A DNA stretch of 40,840 bases from Candidatus Saccharibacteria bacterium UBA5145 (GTDB taxonomy: Bacteria > Patescibacteriota > Saccharimonadia > Saccharimonadales > UBA4665), in the NCBI GenBank assembly GCA_002413865.1, contig DHXX01000012.1:95583-136422 (forward strand), read 5' to 3'. This document shows, in pieces, positions 31,261-40,757 of this stretch. Made by a program: the position numbers and the translations under genes. The notes under the pieces were generated by a model, which ran no database searches, had not been told where the DNA came from, and worked only from the letters and a program-made list of their open reading frames with translations. Numbering within the stretch: position 1 is the first letter of the stretch; each line of letters begins with the position of its first letter.

Positions 31261-32640
31261 ATGAAATATAACCAAACCACCGAACAAAAAATCCTCGCTG
31301 ACATTACAGATGGTGAACACCGGGCTTTAAATATCGGTCGGCACTTGCTCAATCGCCGACGCTTCAGTCGGTCGCTGCACATTTTGGGTCCGGGGGTAGT
31401 CACGGGGGCGGCCGACGACGACCCATCCGGTATCGCCACCTATTCCCAGGCTGGTGCCGCTTTTGGGACCGGACTACTCTGGACCTTCCCGCTGATGCTG
31501 CCTTTGCTGATCGCCGTCCAAGAGTCGTGCGCCAGGATCGGTGCCGTCACCGGCAAAGGCTTAGCTTCTATCCTAAAAGAGAATTACAGCAAGAAGTTGC
31601 TCTACAGCGGATTATTCCTAATCGTCGCCGCTAATACCATAAATATTGGCGCCGACCTCGGGGCCATGGCCGCCAGCACGAAGCTGATTTTTGGCGATAT
31701 ACCGTTCGGTTTGCTGGCGGTCATCTTTGCCTCGTTAACAGTTTTAATGGAAACCCTCGTCAATTACAAAACCTACGTCCGGGTATTGAAGTGGTTGGCC
31801 CTCGTTTTGTTCGCCTACCCAATCACGGCCTTATTAATCGGCCAACCGTGGGGTAGATTGCTACGCGATACTTTTATGCCCCATCCCAAAATCAATTTTC
31901 AAACCGTCTACATCATCGTCGGCATGCTCGGAACGACGATCTCGCCCTACATGTTTTTTTGGGATACCTCGGAAGTAGTCGAAGACGAGATAGTCAGCCG
32001 GCGGATTGCCGGTGTCGGCCAGGCGCCGCACGTTACTAAGAGATTCCTGCGTAGTATCAAAATCGATAACGTCGTCGGTATGGCCTTTGCGGCCTTGACG
32101 GCTTGGTTCATCGTGGTAGTCTGCGCCTCGGTTTTATTCAAACACGGCTTGACCAATATCAACACCGCCGCCGATGCCGCCAGCGCCCTCCAGCCGCTCG
32201 TCAAAAACTTTCCGCACGCCGGTCTGATCGCCAAACTCTTGTTCTCGATCGGAGTCGTCGGTATCGGTTTTCTGGCCGTGCCGGTGTTGGCTGGCTCGTC
32301 GTCGTACGCGATTAGCGAGACCCTTGGCTGGAAAGAAGGCTTGCACCGCAAGTATCGCCGGGCCCACGGCTTTTACTTGGTTATAGCGGCGGCGACACTG
32401 TTCGGATTGCTGCTCAATTTCTTGGGGATTGACCCTATCAAGGCGTTGATTTTTACGGCGGTGTTTAACGGTATCGCCGCTGTGCCGCTGTTGTGGATGA
32501 TCGTGCGAGTTGGCAATAACCGCGCCATCATGGGTGATTATAAAAACAGCCGACTGTCCAACGCCTTCATCTACACCGCCTTTGCCGTCATGACCGCTGC
32601 CGTCATCATCCTGTTTTACGCTATGCTGACCGGTAAATAG
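31261..32640 (+). CDS. NRAMP-related divalent metal transporter
   Basis: Eleven-to-twelve-helix inner-membrane symporter of the NRAMP superfamily, 459 aa. The TM1 motif reads DDDPSGIAT (52-60) rather than the canonical DPGN, and TM6 reads GTTISPYMFFWD (224-235) rather than the MPH-containing stretch. The usual metal-binding Met is therefore absent. That matches the divergent NRAMP-related group, some of which carry Mg2+ rather than Mn2+/Fe2+, so the cargo is open. GPGVVTGAADDDPSG sits at the start of TM1 as in family members. It is GC-rich like the chromosome, so it lies outside the island. Confidence 0.88.
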   Translation: MKYNQTTEQKILADITDGEHRALNIGRHLLNRRRFSRSLHILGPGVVTGAADDDPSGIATYSQAGAAFGTGLLWTFPLMLPLLIAVQESCARIGAVTGKGLASILKENYSKKLLYSGLFLIVAANTINIGADLGAMAASTKLIFGDIPFGLLAVIFASLTVLMETLVNYKTYVRVLKWLALVLFAYPITALLIGQPWGRLLRDTFMPHPKINFQTVYIIVGMLGTTISPYMFFWDTSEVVEDEIVSRRIAGVGQAPHVTKRFLRSIKIDNVVGMAFAALTAWFIVVVCASVLFKHGLTNINTAADAASALQPLVKNFPHAGLIAKLLFSIGVVGIGFLAVPVLAGSSSYAISETLGWKEGLHRKYRRAHGFYLVIAAATLFGLLLNFLGIDPIKALIFTAVFNGIAAVPLLWMIVRVGNNRAIMGDYKNSRLSNAFIYTAFAVMTAAVIILFYAMLTGK

Positions 32641-32779
32641 AGCTGCCCAACTCGCCGTCGCAGCCGTCTGTCGTCGAACGAACCTAGTTTTTCGTCGTGG
32701 CCAAGCAGCGCCACGGTAGCCGCCCCGCCGATAATCCATACAGAGACAGGGCGCTAATCGAGTATACTTAAGGGTAAGT

Positions 32780-32908
32780 ATGAAAAAAGTTAGCAAAGCC
32801 CAACAAGCGAAACGTCTAAAAATCGCCCAAAAGCGGGCCGATTACACCAAAGCCCGGGGGATTAGACTCGCCGCGTTGAAAGTCAAAGCGTCCCAGTCCA
32901 AAGAATAA
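32780..32908 (+). CDS. Small basic 42-aa protein
   Basis: Starts MKKVSKAQQAKRLKIAQKRA and ends VKASQSKE: strongly basic, helical, with 14 Lys/Arg in 42 residues, like small nucleic-acid-binding proteins. A TATACT box (32763-32768) lies 11 nt before the ATG, the same spacing as other leaderless genes here. Stop TAA at 32906-32908. A heptad-word repeat element follows directly, the same layout as after other genes. It is short enough that chance cannot be excluded. Confidence 0.5.
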   Translation: MKKVSKAQQAKRLKIAQKRADYTKARGIRLAALKVKASQSKE

Positions 32909-32985
32909 GTTCATAAAGTGGAAAGTTCATAAAGTGGAAAGTTGACTCGGGTCTCAGTTAGCTTTATGACTTTGCTCCAGTTGTA
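32907..32985. repeat. Heptad-word repeat element 8
   Basis: Repeating AGTTCAT/AAAGTGG words, an ACTCGGGTCTCAGTTAGC core and a degenerate TTTATGACTTTG arm. It sits between two plus-strand genes. Confidence 0.6.
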
Positions 32986-33026
32986 ATTAGTAGAAATATG
33001 TTACTGCCTTTATAATAAAAACCACT

Positions 33027-33365
33027 ATGAATAACGCAGCCACTCTGACGACCACCACTGGCAGTGGGGCTCAGGCGACGACCCAAAACCCGCAAGTTGC
33101 CACGCAAGACAATCAAACTCAAAACTCTCAGGCCATCCAGCCGGGGACGGCGGCAAATTTGCTCAACAGTACTCAGGGCATTCCTTTGAACAACGTACCG
33201 GTACCACTGGTTTCGCTCAATACTTCCACCGCCACCCCGCCGGCATCCATTCCGCCACACCCGGCCATCAACCCGGTTCTCGGCGGCCTATCGGTCCTAC
33301 TTTTCGTAGTGGCAATCGGCTTATTCGTGTTAACATCGCGCTCAACAAAAAATACAACGATATAG
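33027..33365 (+). CDS. Small Thr/Asn/Gln-rich protein with a C-terminal membrane anchor
   Basis: 112 aa. Residues 1-82 are low-complexity (Thr, Asn, Gln, Pro, Ala) and probably disordered. Residues 84-104 (VLGGLSVLLFVVAIGLFVLTS) form one membrane segment, leaving a short polar end. Same layout as 7794-8150 but unrelated in sequence. A TATAAT box at 33011-33016 lies 10 nt before the ATG. No known domain. Confidence 0.65.
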   Translation: MNNAATLTTTTGSGAQATTQNPQVATQDNQTQNSQAIQPGTAANLLNSTQGIPLNNVPVPLVSLNTSTATPPASIPPHPAINPVLGGLSVLLFVVAIGLFVLTSRSTKNTTI

Positions 33366-33451
33366 CGATATTTTGCTTGCGGGGGTACCTGCGCCGGCCT
33401 ATTATAAGCGTAAGGTCAAACTAAACACAAAAATAACGCACAGACGTAATA

Positions 33452-33479
33452 TTGACAAATAATCAAATATATGTATAAT
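33452..33479 (+). promoter_or_regulatory. Full-consensus sigma-70 promoter
   Basis: TTGACA (33452-33457), a 16-bp spacer and TATAAT (33474-33479). It is the only promoter in the window with both boxes perfect. Transcript start expected near 33486. Confidence 0.85.
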
Positions 33480-33544
33480 ACGTAGTGTTAGTGATCACAA
33501 CAAAAACATAACAATCAAAAATAAAATATAAGGAGCAGACCATA

Positions 33545-33634
33545 ATGAAATCTACCAGCAGCATGGCCTTTGAGTTCGTCAATACGTCGAACCAAGGTAT
33601 TTTGAAAATTGATCGCTGGTTAAAGCGACTATAA
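33545..33634 (+). CDS. 29-aa micropeptide in a small, strongly promoted transcript
   Basis: ATG 33545 to TAA 33632-33634 encodes MKSTSSMAFEFVNTSNQGIL followed by KIDRWLKRL. An AAGGAG lies 9 nt before the ATG, a consensus promoter 70 nt upstream and a strong terminator 20 nt after the stop, giving a free-standing transcript of about 200 nt. The peptide is amphipathic with a basic end. It could be a real micropeptide, or the RNA itself could be the product. No match recognised. Confidence 0.6.
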   Translation: MKSTSSMAFEFVNTSNQGILKIDRWLKRL

Positions 33635-33653
33635 AGTCGTTTGCCTGGATTGC

Positions 33654-33685
33654 AAAAGAGCCCGGTTAATTCCGGGCTCTTTTTG
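33654..33685 (+). terminator. Strong rho-independent terminator
   Basis: GAGCCCGG-TTAATT-CCGGGCTC stem (33658-33679), extended by A-T pairs and followed by TTTTT. Confidence 0.92.
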
Positions 33686-33785
33686 TTGACCAAAATAGCC
33701 TCGGTTGGAGGCGTGATAGAAACGAATTGGAACCAAATCAAACGATAACTGATAGCTATAATAATGAGGCAGGCGAAAGAAGAAA

Positions 33786-34382
33786 CTAAGATTGCGGCAA
33801 AGCGTCGGGGTTTGAACCCAACTGTTTTCGCCTAATGACCAACGTGAGGCTGAATAGACCGTTGGCTACTACCCAAGTAAGTGGGTAGAGAGAGGTGATG
33901 ATGGTATAACGCTGCAAGGCATAAATACTCAGGGCGAAGCGAAGTGTATTGAGCACATAGGAGAATAGGGTCTCGGTGTATGGCTTGTTCCATGATTTTC
34001 GAAGCGTCGGGATAAAACCAAGGATGTCCGTTAACGAGAGCAGCACGACGGAAAGTACCGGTTGCCTCGCGAATAACCAGGTAATAAGCGCCACTAGAGC
34101 CAGTGCGAAGAAAATGGTATCCGACTTGGTGATGTCTTTCTGTCCCTGTCGTAGACCGAAGAAGAATATGACAAAACAGACAAGCGCGGCCGCTAAGGTC
34201 ACCCAAGAACCTGGTCCGGCTTTGTCGCTGATCTGCAAACCCCAGGCGCTGATGGTGACGAAGCCCCAAAGCAGCCAACTATAAATGTGTGGCTTGGTCT
34301 TGCCACGGATTGTATCTCGGACGTAAGGCACGTAACCGACGAATGTGAGCAGGACGGCAATAGTACCGACTATTTCCTTCAT
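33786..34382 (-). CDS. PQ-loop/SWEET-like small membrane protein
   Basis: 198 aa with about seven hydrophobic segments arranged as two similar halves. Each half starts with a helix ending in a 'G-x-x-P-x-x-R' type motif: GYVPYVRDTIRGKTKPHIYSW (about 16-36) and LGFIPTLRKSWNKPYTETLFSY (about 120-141). That duplicated Pro-containing signature is what one sees in PQ-loop/SemiSWEET transporters, which move sugars, amino acids or act as sorting receptors. Substrate unknown. Assignment is by motif only and moderately sure. Confidence 0.6.
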   Translation of the reverse strand: MKEIVGTIAVLLTFVGYVPYVRDTIRGKTKPHIYSWLLWGFVTISAWGLQISDKAGPGSWVTLAAALVCFVIFFFGLRQGQKDITKSDTIFFALALVALITWLFARQPVLSVVLLSLTDILGFIPTLRKSWNKPYTETLFSYVLNTLRFALSIYALQRYTIITSLYPLTWVVANGLFSLTLVIRRKQLGSNPDALPQS

Positions 34383-34439
34383 TCACTCAATCATACAATG
34401 AAAAAGACTCCCTAAGAAGCCTTTTAAACATAAACAATA

Positions 34440-34515
34440 TGGTAGCGGCGACAAGAGTTGAACTTGTGACCCCAGGCTTATGAGTCCTGTGCTCTAACCA
34501 CTGAGCTACGCCGCC
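34440..34515 (-). tRNA. Elongator tRNA-Met (CAT), CCA encoded
   Basis: A 76-nt cloverleaf: GGCGGCG acceptor with a G1-T72 wobble, D-arm AGCTCAGTGGTTAGAGC, anticodon loop CTCATAA, T-side GGGGTCACAAGTTCAACTC, discriminator A and CCA. The GGGGTCAC variable/T region matches elongator tRNA-Met better than tRNA-Ile2. A weak hairpin with a T-run follows at about 34400-34425. Confidence 0.9.
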
Positions 34516-34658
34516 TTGTTTGAGATCAACCTAAGGTTTTCTCTCGGTTTGATTTAGCTGCTTCCTGACAGCCAAGACAGAGCTCAATATAGCATGTTTT
34601 GTATCTGTTGGCTAGGTATGGTCGTTAGGGGCTAGGACCGCCACTACGCTTCGTAAGT

Positions 34659-35411
34659 TCAGAAAGCCAGATAAGCAGCCGTTGTCAGGCCGATGGCGAT
34701 GACGGCAATTCGGACTTTGTGTGAGGAAACCTTTTGGGCGAGCTGGGCACCACCGTAGCCTCCCACCACGCCGCCGGCCGCCATTATTAGTCCATGATGC
34801 CAATCGATCAAATGCGTCGAGAAGAGGATGAAAAGTGAAACTGTAGCAATGGTAATGCTAGCTAGGCCTTTCAGGGCGTTTATTTTATGCATATCCTGCA
34901 GGCTGGTGAATCCCAAAAAAGCCAAGACTACAAAACCAAAACCGGCACCAAAATAGCCGCCGTAAATACTCAGCGGCAAGAGGGCTAGGCCAATTAGGAC
35001 TAGTGTCAGGTTATTTTTGGCACGGCTGTGCATGTGGCGGTGGAGGTGGAAGTGCAAGACGGGCTGAAAGGCGAATAGTACGACGGCAAAAAAGATGAGA
35101 CCGGGTACTAAGTTTTGAAAACTGCTCGACGAGGTGTGGCGTAAGATCTCCGCGCCAATTGCCGCGCCAGCGGCACAAGGCAGCAGCAGCCATAAATATT
35201 GGCGGGGGACTTGGCGCAAATACCGGCGATAGCCGTAGACCGAGGCCAATTGCCCCGGCACGACGATGATGTTAGACGTGATATTGGCGGCCAGGGCGGG
35301 CATACCGACGGCTAGTAGCGCTGGGAAACCAATCAGCATACCACCACCGGCAATAGCGTTCATGCCGCCGACAGCAATACCGACCAAAAATAAAATAACG
35401 TCTTTGAGCAT
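34659..35411 (-). CDS. TauE/SafE-type membrane transporter
   Basis: 250 aa, about eight helices in two duplicated halves, as in the TauE/SafE (DUF81) family of anion exporters linked to sulfite, sulfonate or other organic anions. The N-terminal half has GIAVGGMNAIAGGGMLIGFPALLAVG and the second half GGYFGAGFGFVVLAFLGF, the two glycine-rich re-entrant motifs of the family. Substrate not known for this group. A single gene with an intact start. Confidence 0.85.
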   Translation of the reverse strand: MLKDVILFLVGIAVGGMNAIAGGGMLIGFPALLAVGMPALAANITSNIIVVPGQLASVYGYRRYLRQVPRQYLWLLLPCAAGAAIGAEILRHTSSSSFQNLVPGLIFFAVVLFAFQPVLHFHLHRHMHSRAKNNLTLVLIGLALLPLSIYGGYFGAGFGFVVLAFLGFTSLQDMHKINALKGLASITIATVSLFILFSTHLIDWHHGLIMAAGGVVGGYGGAQLAQKVSSHKVRIAVIAIGLTTAAYLAF

Positions 35412-35461
35412 ATTTGTTTTCGTTTAGTTAAGACTAGAATAACATTATTTTTATCTGTTAG

Positions 35462-35884
35462 CTAGGCTTGGAACAGGGTCGGTTGGTCTGTTCGAAGATT
35501 CGACCAGCACGGTTCAAAAAGCGGCTCGGGGAGGCTTTGAAAATCGCACCATCGCTGCTCGGTGCATTTTGTCGGTTCCATGATCGCGGGAGCGCCATCA
35601 GCCCAATCGCTAGTCACCCAAATGGTTAAATAGTGTTTACCCTCGTCCTTGAACTGGTCATTCGTCTGAGCCAAGAAGCGAATATTTTTAATCTGCAGAT
35701 TAGTCTCTTCTGAGACTTCGCGTCGTGCGCAGACTTCTAGACTTTCACCGAACTCTAAATTACCACCGGGTACACTCCAACTCCCAGCACCGTGCGATCC
35801 CAAGCGGCGCAGCATCAAGAACTTGCCATCTTTCCGGATAAATACCGCTACGCCGACTCTGACGTTGGGGGTGGCGCTAGCCAT
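35462..35884 (-). CDS. Nudix hydrolase (second)
   Basis: 140 aa. Nudix box GGNLEFGESLEVCARREVSEETN (about 41-63) is complete with REVSEET as metal site. SVPGG before the box and the length fit the ADP-ribose/NTP-hydrolysing Nudix group; substrate unclear. Last gene of an operon with the Ham1-like and histidine phosphatase genes: its ATG overlaps the end of the Ham1-like gene by 8 nt. All three are possible nucleotide or phosphate-ester clean-up enzymes. Confidence 0.9.
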   Translation of the reverse strand: MASATPNVRVGVAVFIRKDGKFLMLRRLGSHGAGSWSVPGGNLEFGESLEVCARREVSEETNLQIKNIRFLAQTNDQFKDEGKHYLTIWVTSDWADGAPAIMEPTKCTEQRWCDFQSLPEPLFEPCWSNLRTDQPTLFQA

Positions 35885-36437
35885 CGGATCGCCGACCTAG
35901 CCATTCGCACAGTTCGTGCCAGACACCGCGCGTTCCGGCCAGACCCGATCCACCGCCGGCCACGATTTCGGCTAAACTCCGTTCGCCGTCGATGGAGGTA
36001 ACCGTTAAGTGCGAGTATTTTGAATCGCCCCGTATTTCTTTTAGTAAAAGGCAGGGCGTATCAACGGCAAAGGCGATTTGTTCGGTCGCGTCTTGATAGA
36101 CGACTTCCTGACGGAGAATAATCCGGCGGTCTGGCAGATCGACGCTCAGGCGTAAGAAATCGGCCGGCGTGAACCACTCGTTAATATATTTCATGTAAGG
36201 GCCGGGAAAGCCGTTCAAGCCCGGGATAATCCAACTGTCATCGCTCACGACTAGTGGGGTTTGGAGCGCTTCGAAAGCGGCCGCCGCCTTGTGGCGGGCG
36301 ATGGCTTCACCGTCGTCGGACTGAATCTCGAGCAACTCTAAGGCGGCTTGTTCAAGCGCGATATTATGCTCGCGGCAGACCTCCGTGGCGGCTAAAAACT
36401 TCAAATTATTGGAAGTGGCAAACTTAAGGATTGCCAT
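35877..36437 (-). CDS. Ham1/RdgB-like non-canonical NTP pyrophosphatase
   Basis: Removes ITP, XTP and dITP from the nucleotide pool by pyrophosphate release. 186 aa. The ITPase fold shows FATSNNLKFLAATEV at the start (the family's T.N..K), VVSDDSWI (base-binding/metal acidic pair), GFPGPYMKYINEWFTPADFLRL and the late ERSLAEI. It differs from RdgB in the C-terminal 'SHR' region (here GLAGTRGVWHELCEWLG), so specificity may differ. Its start overlaps the upstream stop (TGATG) and its end overlaps the Nudix gene. Confidence 0.85.
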   Translation of the reverse strand: MAILKFATSNNLKFLAATEVCREHNIALEQAALELLEIQSDDGEAIARHKAAAAFEALQTPLVVSDDSWIIPGLNGFPGPYMKYINEWFTPADFLRLSVDLPDRRIILRQEVVYQDATEQIAFAVDTPCLLLKEIRGDSKYSHLTVTSIDGERSLAEIVAGGGSGLAGTRGVWHELCEWLGRRSDG

Positions 36438-36949
36438 CAGACTAGTTTGGTTACTTGGGCGTTATCGAAGCGTTCCGAGCCGTGGAAGGGGGTGGTCGGA
36501 TTGAGGCTGTGGCGCAAAGCCCGGCCAATCGCGCCGTGGCTGACAACTAGGATAGTCGTGGCGGGGAGGGACTGGAGGTAATCGACGCCGGACGTAGCTC
36601 GTTCGACAATCAGTTCGGCCGTCTCGACTCCCTCGACGTTTTCCAGATCCATATGCGGCTGGTAGGCTTGACCTTCAAGACTACCAAAAGCGCGCTCCAT
36701 GAACAGGTCACTGACGATAATTTTATCGGCCGGAAAGCCGATCTCATTGGCGATGATTGTCGCCGTATCAATCGCCCGTTTCATCGGCGAACTCACGATA
36801 CAGTCAATTCCCAGACTGACGGCGTCTTGACCCGCCAATTTGGCTTGGTGGACGCCCTCGGTCGCCAATGGTGTCTCGGTGCGACCTGAGAAGATGCCTT
36901 TTTTATTCATGACACTCAAGCCATGGCGGACAAAATAGAGGTGTTTCAT
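36437..36949 (-). CDS. Histidine phosphatase family protein (phosphoglycerate-mutase like)
   Basis: 170 aa from ATG 36949 (MKHLYFVRHGLS), with the catalytic R8-H9-G10 motif, a second SPMKRAID block and the late catalytic VVSHGAIGR histidine. It acts on a small phosphomonoester; by size and context GpmB/CobC-like or a general phosphatase. TATACT (36956-36961, minus strand) ends 6 nt before this ATG, so the message should be leaderless; a longer frame from 36967 would start inside the promoter. First gene of the three-gene operon. Confidence 0.9.
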   Translation of the reverse strand: MKHLYFVRHGLSVMNKKGIFSGRTETPLATEGVHQAKLAGQDAVSLGIDCIVSSPMKRAIDTATIIANEIGFPADKIIVSDLFMERAFGSLEGQAYQPHMDLENVEGVETAELIVERATSGVDYLQSLPATTILVVSHGAIGRALRHSLNPTTPFHGSERFDNAQVTKLV

Positions 36950-37035
36950 AAACTCAGTATATAGCAAAAGTTCGGGTGGCCGTAGGCACCGGAACTGTGG
37001 AAAAATGCCGGCGTCCTCTATACTTAAGATTCAGT

Positions 37036-37662
37036 ATGACAACTTCAGAAACAGATCCACTATCTCAAGCGCCAGCCACTCCGCCGCCCGTTGGGGGTTG
37101 TTCCGCGCTTGAGGGTTGGCCCCAAGCGTTGCCCGAAGGCCAAGATCCTTTCGTTGCCTTGGCGGAGCTTGACCCGGCCGACGATTGGACAGCGGCCGCC
37201 ACCCGCTGGTCCGAACGGGCAATGAATAGCTTGAGCGCTGGCAAAGAGCTGGAAGTTAGCTTCCAGGATTCATTTCTGCGGTCACTGGCCAGTAGTACCG
37301 GCCTGGTTCTTTGGCGACAACAAGCCAGTGCCCAGCCCAGCGCCGACCCCGGTCTCGCCTTACTCCGTGAAAATGCCGTCAGGCGTGATTCCGCCGCTGG
37401 GCTAACCCACCTTCATATTCCCGGCCGGGCCATTAGCAACCTGAGTACCAGAGTATTTGCTGAGTGTCGAACCGTGGTTGGCGGCCAAAAAGTCATAACC
37501 AAGCACCATATTGTCGACTTACAGATAAAAACGCTGGTCAATAAGCCGATTTTTACATTTTCGCCGGAAATATTGGAGGATGGCAGTAAGCTGCGGCCAA
37601 TCGAACCGCAAGGTAGTTGGTTCCGCTTTCCGCTCGAGGAAGTTCAGCTAAAACTCATTTGA
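37036..37662 (+). CDS. Unknown soluble protein
   Basis: 208 aa from ATG 37036; the frame stays open to 36976, but TATACT at 37019-37024 supports the later start (11 nt gap). Pro/Ala-rich start (about 1-55), a helical middle with SLRSLASSTGLVLWRQQ, and a beta-rich end (AISNLSTRVFAECRTVVGGQKVITKHHIVDLQIKTLV). No domain recognised and no membrane segment. It is followed by tilS after about 120 bp. Confidence 0.6.
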   Translation: MTTSETDPLSQAPATPPPVGGCSALEGWPQALPEGQDPFVALAELDPADDWTAAATRWSERAMNSLSAGKELEVSFQDSFLRSLASSTGLVLWRQQASAQPSADPGLALLRENAVRRDSAAGLTHLHIPGRAISNLSTRVFAECRTVVGGQKVITKHHIVDLQIKTLVNKPIFTFSPEILEDGSKLRPIEPQGSWFRFPLEEVQLKLI

Positions 37663-37786
37663 GGGCCGGTCTGTCAGCTTTTTGCCCGTCGCTAGCCGTC
37701 TATTCCTGCCAGGCTCCGTTCAAAATCGCCGACCAAGTGAAGTTATAGGCGGGCGCAACGGCGGTTCCCCTGCTAATATGAGTACC

Positions 37787-38674
37787 ATGGATATTAAGCT
37801 GGTGCCCGGTAAGTACGTCGTAGCCGTCAGTGGTGGCGTCGATTCGGTTGTGCTGCTAGATTTACTGAGCCGGCAACCGGAACTGCGCTTAACGGTAGCG
37901 CACTTTGACCACGGTATTCGCCCCGACTCGGGGGCCGATCGTTTATTCGTGCAAACGCTGGCGAAAAAATACGGATTGCCGTTTGTCTATGACGCGGCTC
38001 AGCTTGGCCCGGGCACCAGCGAAGCCACCGCCCGTCAAGCCCGTTACCAATTCCTGGAACAGGCGCGTCGGGCTAGCCGGGCGGCGTCAATCGTGACGGC
38101 CCATCACCAAGATGATTTGTTGGAAACGGCGGTTTTGAATCTGTTGCGCGGGACTGGCCGCAAAGGTTTGACTTCTTTGCAGGATCGGACGTCTATCCGC
38201 CGGCCGCTACTGGCCTATGCCAAGCCGACTATCATCGCCTACGCCAAGGCGCATGATCTGGCGTGGCACGAAGACTCAACCAACCACGATCAAAGCTATC
38301 GGCGGAACTATGTCCGGCAGAGCCTTTTGCCCAAGCTGCCAGTGGCCGGCCGTCAGCGGCTGCTCGAAGTTCTGGCCGCCCAACGAGCCGTTAACGAGGA
38401 ATTGGACAGATTGTTGACAAATTATCTACACCTCCAGCCCGTCTCTGGGGTGCTCGATCGAGCGGCTTTTGCCAGGTTACCGCACGCCGTCGCCAAGGAA
38501 GTGTTGGCGAGTTGGTTACGCGCCAACGGCCTGTCAAACTTTGATAGAAAAACGCTAGAGAACGTGACGGTGCGCGCCAAAGTCGGTCGAGCCGGCAGTT
38601 TGGCGGCCTTGAAGGACGACAACTGTTTGGTAATCGGGGTTAGTCAGCTGGCACTCAGGCATATTGAGCGCTAG
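37787..38674 (+). CDS. tilS: tRNA(Ile)-lysidine synthase
   Basis: ATP-dependent enzyme that converts C34 of tRNA-Ile2(CAU) to lysidine, so that AUA is read as Ile. 295 aa from ATG 37787, which fits the VAVSGGVDSVVLL PP-loop (about 11-23), AHFDHGIRP (about 41) and AHHQDDLLETAVLNLLRGTGRKGL blocks. The frame is open to 37682, but the extra residues are unlikely and a TAATAT box at 37774-37779 agrees with 37787. It is a short version lacking the C-terminal TilS domain. ftsH follows by 34 bp, a pairing common in many bacteria. Confidence 0.93.
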   Translation: MDIKLVPGKYVVAVSGGVDSVVLLDLLSRQPELRLTVAHFDHGIRPDSGADRLFVQTLAKKYGLPFVYDAAQLGPGTSEATARQARYQFLEQARRASRAASIVTAHHQDDLLETAVLNLLRGTGRKGLTSLQDRTSIRRPLLAYAKPTIIAYAKAHDLAWHEDSTNHDQSYRRNYVRQSLLPKLPVAGRQRLLEVLAAQRAVNEELDRLLTNYLHLQPVSGVLDRAAFARLPHAVAKEVLASWLRANGLSNFDRKTLENVTVRAKVGRAGSLAALKDDNCLVIGVSQLALRHIER

Positions 38675-38708
38675 GCAAAATTATATCGGCACGGTATAAT
38701 AATCCCTT

Positions 38709-40586
<1,878 letters not shown>

Positions 40587-40588
40587 GG

Positions 40589-40710
40589 GCTAGGTTAGGA
40601 ATTAGGAATTAGGAATTAGGGAATAAGGCGTTAGTCGCCAGGCTCGAGCGGCTAAGCGCTTTCCGAATTTCTGTTTCCTGTCCAACTATCCAACTATTCC
40701 ACTACCCAGA
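40589..40710. repeat. Heptad-word inverted repeat element 9
   Basis: Three perfect GGAATTA heptads (about 40607-40619) start the left arm, a GGCTCGAGCGGCT core (about 40640) follows, then TTCTGTTTCC and CCAACTAT/CCAACTATTCC words on the right. It sits between ftsH and the next gene. Confidence 0.75.
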
Positions 40711-40757
40711 CCACAGGGGCTGCTTTATACTTAATTGAAGTTAATGATAATACCTAC

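Noticed and set aside
33463..33741. 92-codon minus-strand frame
   Set aside because: It is antisense to the consensus promoter, small ORF and terminator, with no signals of its own.
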